From assembly GCA_028696365.1 (NCBI GenBank), contig JAQVHG010000150.1, positions 1 to 5,751 on the forward strand: a stretch of 5,751 bases of DNA. The letters are read 5' to 3'. Shown here in pieces: positions 1 to 5,421 of the stretch. The notes below the pieces were generated by a model. It saw nothing but the letters and a program-made list of their open reading frames with translations, did not search any database and was not told the origin of the DNA. This DNA is from Methanofollis sp. (GTDB lineage: Archaea; Halobacteriota; Methanomicrobia; Methanomicrobiales; Methanofollaceae). Numbering within the stretch: the stretch's first letter is position 1; each line of letters begins with the position of its first letter. The position numbers were made by a program, and so were the translations under genes.

Positions 1-872
1 CCGCGGAGTTCGAAGCCGACATGACTGAGGGCGAGGCCCCGCTCAACGTCACTTTCACCGATCTCTCGACCGGGAATGTGCCCACGTGGGAGTGGGACTT
101 CGGCGACGGCACTAACTCGACCGAACAGAACCCGCTCCACACCTATGAGGAGGGCGGCATTTACACCGTCAGTCTCACCGTCTCCGACGAGATGAATGAG
201 ACCGACACCATGACCAAAGAAGACTACATCAATGTCGGCGAGATGCCGCTCGTCGGTCTCTCGTTCAGGCCGTCCACCATCTCTTTCCCTGTCGGAAACG
301 CGACCGCTCTTGACATTGTCCTCGCCTCGGCAGACGGGGGGCTTGCAGGATACTCACTGAACCTGAGCGTCAGCGACCCGGCGGCCGCGAACATCACCGC
401 GATCACCTTCCCTGAATGGGCACTTCTCAACGAGACTTCGCTGCTCCCGAACTCCACTGCATGGATGGAGGGGGTCGATCTCAACGACACCATTCAGGCC
501 GGCGCCACTGAAGTGGTACTCGGGACCGTGACCATCGAAGGTACAGGAGCGGGGACCGCCGAACTCCTAGTTGATGTGAGGGTGATGGATGCGGACGGTG
601 GTGCAGCACTCGACCCGCCGACCACGCCGGCCAGCATCACCGTCACACCACCGCCACCGTTCCCTGGTTACGATAATTCACCGACCGACCCGAATGGCGA
701 CAGGAAGTACGAGGACATCAATGGGAATGGTATCATCGACTATGACGACGTCGTCGCGTTCTTTGCAAACATGCAGTGGATCGAGGAGAACAACCTAGTT
801 CCACTCTTCGATTTCAACGACAACGGTGAACTCGACTACGACGACGTTGTGACACTTGCTATGATGGTCTAA
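1..872 (+). CDS. Secreted PKD / cohesin-like / dockerin-like surface protein, 5'-truncated by the window edge
   Basis: The reading frame is open to the left edge (first whole codon at base 3), so the Met at base 21 is internal: the residues before it (AEFEAD) are the usual opening of a PKD repeat. Numbering from base 3 (289 residues visible), residues 1-78 are a PKD beta-sandwich with the hallmark WEWDFGDG and a following HTYEEGGIYTVSLTVSD segment. Residues about 83-213 resemble a cohesin-type beta-sandwich (VGLSFRPSTISFPVG, then GLAGYSLNLSVSD). A proline-rich linker (TPPPPFPG, 215-222) leads to a dockerin-like module with two calcium-binding loops at 238-249 and 270-281. Nine N-X-S/T sequons precede the linker and none follow it, which suits an extracellular glycoprotein. 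PKD domains in methanogens are typical of cell-surface and adhesion proteins; the exact role here is unknown. No C-terminal membrane anchor is visible, so attachment may use the dockerin or an unseen N-terminus. The signal peptide would lie outside the window. Confidence 0.9.
   Translation, partial: AEFEADMTEGEAPLNVTFTDLSTGNVPTWEWDFGDGTNSTEQNPLHTYEEGGIYTVSLTVSDEMNETDTMTKEDYINVGEMPLVGLSFRPSTISFPVGNATALDIVLASADGGLAGYSLNLSVSDPAAANITAITFPEWALLNETSLLPNSTAWMEGVDLNDTIQAGATEVVLGTVTIEGTGAGTAELLVDVRVMDADGGAALDPPTTPASITVTPPPPFPGYDNSPTDPNGDRKYEDINGNGIIDYDDVVAFFANMQWIEENNLVPLFDFNDNGELDYDDVVTLAMMV
714..845 (+). repeat. Pair of dockerin-type EF-hand calcium-binding loops within the surface protein
   Basis: Two 12-residue loops, DINGNGIIDYDD (bases 714-749) and DFNDNGELDYDD (bases 810-845), each place acidic or Asn ligands at positions 1, 3, 5, 9 and 12 with Gly at 6, as in dockerin loops. 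Both continue into DVV, so the unit looks like an internal duplication separated by a helix containing MQWIEENN. In bacteria such modules bind cohesin domains in a calcium-dependent way. Here a cohesin-like domain lies just upstream in the same chain. Calcium binding is inferred from ligand spacing. Confidence 0.8.
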
Positions 873-883
873 AAACACCACCA

Positions 884-889
884 TTTTTT
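884..889 (+). terminator. Oligo-T (T6) archaeal terminator after the surface-protein gene
   Basis: A run of six T residues begins 11 bases after the TAA stop at 870-872. Archaeal RNA polymerase commonly terminates at U-rich tracts without a hairpin. Its position between two genes supports separate transcription of the radical SAM gene downstream. No clear stem precedes it. Confidence 0.5.
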
Positions 890-945
890 CCAGAGGACAA
901 TTGCCGGAGAAAAGGGGGGGACACAACGGCCAGGGCCATCGGAGA

Positions 946-990
946 CCTGCATCAGGGTTGCAGGATTTAGTCCGTCCGCCTGGTGCGGGC
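946..990 (+). other. Two small tandem hairpins in the leader upstream of the radical SAM gene
   Basis: Bases 946-951 (CCTGCA) pair perfectly with 959-964 (TGCAGG) around a 7-base loop. Bases 974-979 pair with 985-990 around a 5-base CTGGT loop, with one U-G wobble. Both lie in the 166-base stretch between the surface-protein gene and the radical SAM start, which also holds an A4G7 tract at 910-920. Short stems occur by chance in GC-rich sequence, so a regulatory role is only a possibility. I recognise no known riboswitch. Confidence 0.25.
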
Positions 991-1024
991 CTTGGGGCTG
1001 AGACCATCGACCATGAGAAAAAAA

Positions 1025-1029
1025 GGAGG
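1025..1029 (+). promoter_or_regulatory. Strong Shine-Dalgarno (GGAGG) that fixes the radical SAM start
   Basis: GGAGG ends 9 bases before the ATG at 1039, a good archaeal spacing. The same frame is open back to a TTG at 901, but that extension is a low-complexity Arg/Gly-rich stretch with no good binding site, so ATG 1039 is the preferred start. The binding site lies inside a 7-codon ATG-to-TAA mini-frame (1013-1036). Confidence 0.7.
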
Positions 1030-1038
1030 AGAGTAAAA

Positions 1039-2181
1039 ATGGTTCAAAAACGATGGATCAAAAGAACGGTGGGGAAATCTGAGGTCTATTATGACCGGAG
1101 ATCAGGGACCATCCACTCCTTTCCGCCCCATGATGTGGGCGCAGATGAGGTCTGGGTGCCGCCGGACGGTCACCCGCTCGCCCCGTTCCGTCTGTATTAT
1201 GACCCGACATATCGGTGCAACCTCTCGTGCCGGCACTGTATCACACGGTCGTCGCCAACGGCAGACGCCTCTGGAGAACTCAATTTCGAGCAGGAACGTG
1301 CGCTTCTTTCAGAATGTGCACGGGTAGGCATCCTGGACGTGGCGGTAACCGGAGGAGAACCGTTCGTCTACCAGCACATCTTCCCTCTCATCGCCCATAT
1401 CCGCGCCTGCGGAATGAACGTGATGATCTCGACCAACGGAGTGCTGGTCTCAAAGAAGGTGGCGACCAGACTGGCACGACTCGGCGTCCTTGATGTGCGA
1501 GTCAGTTTCGAGGGAGCGGAGAAGGTCAACGACAGCGTCAGAGGGGATGGAGCGTACCAGAAGGCTTTACGCGCCGTAAACAACTTGATCGAGACAGGAA
1601 ACCACACAGTGGTCAGGCTCACCCTCTCTGGCCGGAGCGAAGACCATCTCGAAGACCTCTTCGCCGACCTGGCTTCATGCGGGGTGCGTGAAGTGAAGGC
1701 ATCTGCGATCAAAGAGGTGGGGAGAGCCGCCGACCCTGAGAACGCCGATCTCCTTGGCTACACCGCTGATCTTGAGAGTGCACAGCGTCTCCAGCGACTC
1801 GGGGCGCTCTTCGGCATCGAAATCCAACTCTCCTCAGACGACTTCCCGCTCACACCCAGAGAAGCCAAAGATCATAAACTGAGATTTGATGGGGGTGCGA
1901 ACTGCGGAGCAGGATTTGCAACGGCCTATGTCTCGCCGTACGGGGAGGTGCTCCCCTGCTCATCGATGCCACACGTTTCATTCGGGAACGTCACCGCTGG
2001 GGGATTCATGGAGATCTGGACCGGGGAACGCGCGCGCCGCTTCAGGGAACTGGTCGCCACCTGTGGGACACAACTCATCTGCAAGGCCCCGTGCTTCTCG
2101 GCAGAGAACCTTGACCTGGCAATGCGTCCGAGATCAGACGCATATACTCAGAGTTCTAGTAAGATGGCTGACAAGCCATAG
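1039..2181 (+). CDS. Radical SAM enzyme with reduced SPASM-like C-terminal iron-sulfur domain
   Basis: This 380-residue cytoplasmic protein should bind a [4Fe-4S] cluster and S-adenosylmethionine through the canonical CX3CX2C motif C60-C64-C67 (CNLSCRHC). The SAM-contacting GGEP follows at 105-108. The strand VRVSFEGAEKVNDSVRG (153-169) matches the usual S-(D/E)-G...D..RG element of PqqE/AhbD/anSME-like enzymes. The C-terminal part (289-352) is SPASM-like: C289-X12-G302-X4-C307, then FGN, EIW, then C342-X5-C348-X3-C352. The full SPASM motif has seven cysteines; the first Cys of the CX2C pair and the final Cys are missing, so one auxiliary cluster may be present and the second absent or unusual. 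The N-terminal 50 residues (with VYYDRRSGTIHSF) match no domain I can name. The family acts on peptides or makes cofactors, but the substrate is not evident and no precursor peptide is adjacent. It appears monocistronic, between two oligo-T runs. Confidence 0.88.
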   Translation: MVQKRWIKRTVGKSEVYYDRRSGTIHSFPPHDVGADEVWVPPDGHPLAPFRLYYDPTYRCNLSCRHCITRSSPTADASGELNFEQERALLSECARVGILDVAVTGGEPFVYQHIFPLIAHIRACGMNVMISTNGVLVSKKVATRLARLGVLDVRVSFEGAEKVNDSVRGDGAYQKALRAVNNLIETGNHTVVRLTLSGRSEDHLEDLFADLASCGVREVKASAIKEVGRAADPENADLLGYTADLESAQRLQRLGALFGIEIQLSSDDFPLTPREAKDHKLRFDGGANCGAGFATAYVSPYGEVLPCSSMPHVSFGNVTAGGFMEIWTGERARRFRELVATCGTQLICKAPCFSAENLDLAMRPRSDAYTQSSSKMADKP

Positions 2182-2185
2182 ACCC

Positions 2186-2192
2186 TTTTTTT
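2186..2192 (+). terminator. Oligo-T (T7) archaeal terminator after the radical SAM gene
   Basis: Seven consecutive T residues start four bases after the TAG stop, within a locally AT-rich segment. This fits U-tract termination in archaea and separates the radical SAM gene from the kinase-antiporter unit. Confidence 0.6.
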
Positions 2193-2221
2193 CAAAAATA
2201 GAGCCTCTTTAGATCCTCATT

Positions 2222-2246
2222 CCATTTAAAAAGTGATTTATCATCA
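2222..2246 (+). promoter_or_regulatory. Candidate TATA-type promoter region for the kinase-antiporter unit
   Basis: The 132-base gap between genes (2182-2313) is the most AT-rich part of the window. Two TATA-like elements are visible: TTTAAAAA at 2225-2232 and TTTATC at 2237-2242, the second preceded by a purine-rich AAAAAGTGA that could serve as a BRE. Either would place transcription start about 25 bases downstream, leaving a leader of roughly 45-65 bases. Neither is a perfect archaeal consensus, so the exact box is uncertain. I see no other gene in this gap. Confidence 0.35.
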
Positions 2247-2295
2247 GATAGAGTACCTTTTTCTGGAAGTGTGGGTCTGCTGATCGAGACCTGCA

Positions 2296-2316
2296 GGAGA
2301 TCTTGATGTCCTGATG
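2296..2316 (+). promoter_or_regulatory. Kinase translation start region with a two-codon mini-frame overlapping the start codon
   Basis: GGAGAT at 2296-2301 is the only good ribosome binding site. It sits 14 bases (from GGAG) upstream of the kinase ATG at 2314 but only 6 bases upstream of an ATG at 2306. That nearer ATG reads ATG-TCC-TGA, and its stop overlaps the kinase ATG (TGATG at 2312-2316). The kinase frame meets a stop at 2281-2283, so ATG 2314 (or CTG 2311) is the earliest start. Termination-reinitiation is possible, as is plain use of a long-spaced start. Confidence 0.4.
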
Positions 2317-4221
2317 AGGAGACTGTTACCGTCTTTGAAGAGTCGCAGAGAACGTCCATTCAACCAATATTTGATGGCGCTCTTCATCCTCCTCATCGTC
2401 ATCGTCATCGCCGTCCTCTCTTCAGTCTCCTACATCGAGGCAAGAGACGAACTCGTCGAGAAGAACCTCCTCCTCCAGGAAGAGACTGAGAAGAGTATCC
2501 TTCAGTGGATGACCCTTGTCGATGCCGGCCTGAAAAAGTACGACGATAGTCTCAACGACAAGATGCGGAGTGGCTTCAAGGGTTTCCTGGAAGATTACGA
2601 GTGTTCTGGTCGTGATCCATCCAAAATGGACCTCTGGAAACTAAAAGAAGATCTCGGCGGAGAGATGGACCTCTACGTCATCAATGCCGATGGGATCATC
2701 GAATACTCCACCTATGAAAAAGAGGTCGGCCTAGACTTCAAAGACGTCCCCTACTTCTATGAATACATCACCACCCTGCGGGAAGGGGACACCTTCTCTG
2801 CAGATCGGGTGGTGCGCGAGCAGTCCACCAAAAAGGTACGGAAGTTTGCCTACATGCCCACCCCAGACCATCGCTACCTCCTTGAACTGGGGCTTGTCAC
2901 CGACCTGCTCAAAGACCGAAGTCTTGATCTCTCCTATGTCGAGACCGGTGAGACCCTCAAGGAACTCAACCCCGACCTGACAACGGTAAGGTTCTTTGAC
3001 ACGATGGGCAATGTCATAGGGAACAAGAGTTATGTGATGTCCCCTCTCCAGCACGCACGGGTGGAACGTGCGCTTGCAGAGCAGAGCGGGGCGACCTACC
3101 AGGACCCTGAGCACGAAGCCGAGGTCCATTACCTCTTCCTCGATCTCTATGACCCAGACTATGCCTCTGACATGAGCGTAGTGATCGAACTCACCTACAC
3201 GACCACTCCTCTTCAGCAGAAACTCAACACCCTCTTCATCTCACAGTTGACAATCTCTCTCCTCGCCGTCCTCCTTAGTATCGTCCTCGCCTATGGCGGG
3301 AGCCGCTACATCTCCCGCCCAATCTCTGAGGTGGTCGAGGACATCGATCAGATCGCGCGCGGCGACCTCGACCACACCATCCGGCATACCAAGGGGATCG
3401 AATTTTCCAAGTTGGAGAACGCGATCAACGCGATGGTCCTGGCACTCAAAGAGAATATCAGGCGCGCTCATGAGTCTGAAGAGGCGTTGCGACACTATTC
3501 CGAGAATTTGGAGACGACCGTCGACCAGAGAACTGCAGAACTCAAAGAGGCAAACGAAGAGACAAATCTCTATCTGGACATCATGTCCCATGACATCAAC
3601 AACGCCAACGCAGTGTCCCTGGGCTATACGCAACTCCTGCTCCTGAAACTCCCCGAAACTGAAAGAAAAGATGTTGAACGGATTCGGCAGAGTATTCTCA
3701 GGAGTTCAGGGATCATCCAGAATGTCGCGACTATCAGGAGGATCCATCAGGATAATATCCCGCTCAGGACCGTGGACCTGGACAGTGTGATCAGAGAAGA
3801 GGTAGCCCACTACACTGAGGGTCTCGTCAGGTATGAAGGTGAGAGAACACCGGTCCTTGCCGACGCTCTCCTCCCAGAGGTCTTCTCCAACCTCATCGGG
3901 AACGCCCTCAAGTTCATGGAAAGAGACGGCAAGGTCTGCATCAGGGTCGAAGATAAAGGAGACAAGGTCCTGGTTTCGGTGGAGGACACCCGTCCAGGTA
4001 TACCTGACGCCATGAAGGAGACGGTCTTCAACAGATTCAAGAAGGGAGAGCACAGGCAGAGCGGGAAAGGGCTCGGGCTCTATATCGTCAGGTCGCTGGT
4101 GGAGCGGTATGGGGGTACAGTCTGGGTCGACGACCGGGTCGAGGGAACCTCTGAGGAAGGTGCAGCGGTGCGCTTCACTCTTCAGAAGGTCCAAGATGGG
4201 GAAGAGCGTCGGCAGGCATAA
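2314..4221 (+). CDS. Membrane sensor histidine kinase (Cache-like sensor, HAMP, HisKA, HATPase)
   Basis: This 635-residue kinase has a basic N-terminus, a first membrane helix at about 21-38, an extracytoplasmic region to about 305, and a second helix at about 307-327. The sensor contains a PAS-like Cache segment (DLYVINADGIIEYST, 119-133, then GLDF and VPYFYEYI) and a weaker second module (VRFFDTMGNVIGN, 225-237), suggesting a double Cache for small-molecule sensing; the ligand is unknown. A HAMP domain (about 328-380) and coiled coil (about 382-418) lead to the H-box MSHDINNAN with probable phospho-acceptor H426. The ATPase domain shows the N-box (SNLIGNALKF, N526 and N530), a G1 box reading DTRPGIP (558-564) and a G2 box GKGLGL (584-589). 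The G1 box normally has Gly where R560 stands. No receiver domain or response regulator is present in the window. The gene is followed after 27 bases by an antiporter, probably in the same operon. Confidence 0.92.
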   Translation: MRRLLPSLKSRRERPFNQYLMALFILLIVIVIAVLSSVSYIEARDELVEKNLLLQEETEKSILQWMTLVDAGLKKYDDSLNDKMRSGFKGFLEDYECSGRDPSKMDLWKLKEDLGGEMDLYVINADGIIEYSTYEKEVGLDFKDVPYFYEYITTLREGDTFSADRVVREQSTKKVRKFAYMPTPDHRYLLELGLVTDLLKDRSLDLSYVETGETLKELNPDLTTVRFFDTMGNVIGNKSYVMSPLQHARVERALAEQSGATYQDPEHEAEVHYLFLDLYDPDYASDMSVVIELTYTTTPLQQKLNTLFISQLTISLLAVLLSIVLAYGGSRYISRPISEVVEDIDQIARGDLDHTIRHTKGIEFSKLENAINAMVLALKENIRRAHESEEALRHYSENLETTVDQRTAELKEANEETNLYLDIMSHDINNANAVSLGYTQLLLLKLPETERKDVERIRQSILRSSGIIQNVATIRRIHQDNIPLRTVDLDSVIREEVAHYTEGLVRYEGERTPVLADALLPEVFSNLIGNALKFMERDGKVCIRVEDKGDKVLVSVEDTRPGIPDAMKETVFNRFKKGEHRQSGKGLGLYIVRSLVERYGGTVWVDDRVEGTSEEGAAVRFTLQKVQDGEERRQA

Positions 4222-4228
4222 GGAGAGG
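4222..4228 (+). promoter_or_regulatory. Distant ribosome binding site (GGAGAGG) upstream of the antiporter
   Basis: GGAGAGG directly follows the kinase TAA stop (4219-4221), but 20 bases separate it from the first ATG at 4249. The only nearer in-frame alternative is a CTG at 4246. The N-terminus encoded from 4249 aligns well with the usual CPA2 antiporter start, so the gene start is credible and the long spacing is the odd part. Translational coupling to the kinase could compensate. Confidence 0.4.
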
Positions 4229-4248
4229 TACGCCGATCCCCTGCCCTG

Positions 4249-5421
4249 ATGGACCCGCTGGCCCAGGTCATCCTTATCCTCGTCGCCGCAAAGGTTGGAG
4301 GCGAACTCCTCGAGCGGATAGGATACCCAGCGCAGGTCGGGGAGATCGCGGCAGGGATCCTCCTCGGCCCTTCGGTGCTCGGGCTGGTTGCCTTCGAGGA
4401 ACCGCTCATCTTCCTCTCTGAGATCGGGATCATCGCCCTCCTCTTTGTCAGCGGGGTCAGGCTGAGCCTGAAGTCTTTTGTTGCGTCCGAGAAGGCGGCG
4501 GTTTCGACGGCCTTCACCGGCGTCGTCCTCCCGTTCGCTCTCGGGTGGGCCTTCGGGATGCTGATGGGTTTTTCCTTTCTTGAGACCTTCTTCATCGGGA
4601 CCGCCCTCTCCATCACCTCGATCGGGATCTCGGTCAGGAGTCTTATCGATCTGCGCACCCTGGAGACGCCGTCGGGGGCGACGATCGTGGGGGCCGCGGT
4701 CATAGACGATGTGCTGGGGGTCATCCTCCTGGCTGCCATCACCGCCGTCGCCTCAGGAAGCGAGGGCTCGCTCCTCTACACTCTCGTCGGAGGAGGGGTT
4801 TTCCTCGCAGGAAGTGTCGTGGTCGGCCAGAGAGTCCTCCCGGCGGCGCTTGCCAGGACACGGGGCGCCCGCACCCATGAACTGACCTATACGGCGGCGA
4901 TCGTTATTGCCCTGCTGATGGCCTGGCTCGCCGATTTTGTCGGGCTTCACTATTCTATCGGGGCGTTCCTGGCCGGGATGATCCTGGGCGAGGAGATCAG
5001 AAGCGACCGGTCGCTCTTCGACGGGATCGCCGATTTCGCCTTCGGGTTCTTTGTCACCATCTTCTTTACGTCCATCGGGCTTTTGATGGTGGTGACACCT
5101 GAGACTCTCCTCTCCCCCCTTGTCCTCCCGCTCATCGCCCTCGCCTTCCTCGGAAAGGTGGCGGGGGGGTTCCTCGGCGCCGCACCCTTCATGGCAACCC
5201 GTGCCGAGGCGCTGGTCGTCGGGTTCGGGCTCTTCCCTCGGGGCGAGATCGCCCTGGTCGTCTCTCAAATTGCCCTCGCCGCAGGGGTCATCGACCAGGC
5301 CCTTTTCTCGGCCTTCACGGTGATGGTGGTCGTCTCGGTCATCCTCACCCCTATCCTGATGGCCTGGGGATACCGACGGGTGACGCTCAGAGGTGGCCCG
5401 CCACCCGCAGGTGCGAGATGA
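4249..5421 (+). CDS. CPA2-family cation/proton antiporter (NapA/KefB-like membrane domain)
   Basis: This 390-residue, very hydrophobic protein should exchange Na+ or K+ for protons across the cytoplasmic membrane. It begins with the family's N-terminal pattern (LVAAKVGGELLERIGYPAQ, then GEIAAGILLGPSVLGLV). It keeps the unwound-helix segment ALSITSIGIS (119-128), the paired acidic ion-binding residues D153-D154 in AVIDDVLGVI, FFTSIGL (272-278), the conserved Lys K303 and the FPRGEIALV motif (329-337). The DD pair is typical of electrogenic CPA2 carriers of the NapA type. About a dozen membrane segments are apparent. It stops shortly after the last helix and has no C-terminal TrkA-N/RCK domain, unlike KefB/KefC, so regulation would need a partner or be intrinsic. 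It lies 27 bases after the kinase gene, probably in the same transcript. Its last 35 bases overlap the 3' end of the converging CBS gene. Ion specificity cannot be read from sequence alone. Confidence 0.92.
   Translation: MDPLAQVILILVAAKVGGELLERIGYPAQVGEIAAGILLGPSVLGLVAFEEPLIFLSEIGIIALLFVSGVRLSLKSFVASEKAAVSTAFTGVVLPFALGWAFGMLMGFSFLETFFIGTALSITSIGISVRSLIDLRTLETPSGATIVGAAVIDDVLGVILLAAITAVASGSEGSLLYTLVGGGVFLAGSVVVGQRVLPAALARTRGARTHELTYTAAIVIALLMAWLADFVGLHYSIGAFLAGMILGEEIRSDRSLFDGIADFAFGFFVTIFFTSIGLLMVVTPETLLSPLVLPLIALAFLGKVAGGFLGAAPFMATRAEALVVGFGLFPRGEIALVVSQIALAAGVIDQALFSAFTVMVVVSVILTPILMAWGYRRVTLRGGPPPAGAR

Noticed and set aside
901..1038. N-terminal extension of the radical SAM protein from a TTG at 901
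   Set aside because: The extension is an Arg/Gly-rich stretch with no domain character and no suitable ribosome binding site, whereas ATG 1039 has GGAGG at 9-base spacing.
2290..2297. CCTGCAGG palindrome just upstream of the kinase gene as an operator
   Set aside because: The symmetry stops at 8 bases and overlaps the ribosome binding site, so it is too short to support a regulator-binding call.
2182..2313. Possible small peptide gene, such as a radical SAM substrate, in the gap after the radical SAM gene
   Set aside because: Only an 11-codon minus-strand frame and tiny plus-strand frames are present, with no binding site or Cys/Gly-rich core typical of precursor peptides.
4182..4742. 186-codon minus-strand frame overlapping the kinase end and the antiporter start
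   Set aside because: It is low-complexity Ser/Thr/Pro/Arg-rich, has no recognisable domain, and lies antisense to two well-supported genes.
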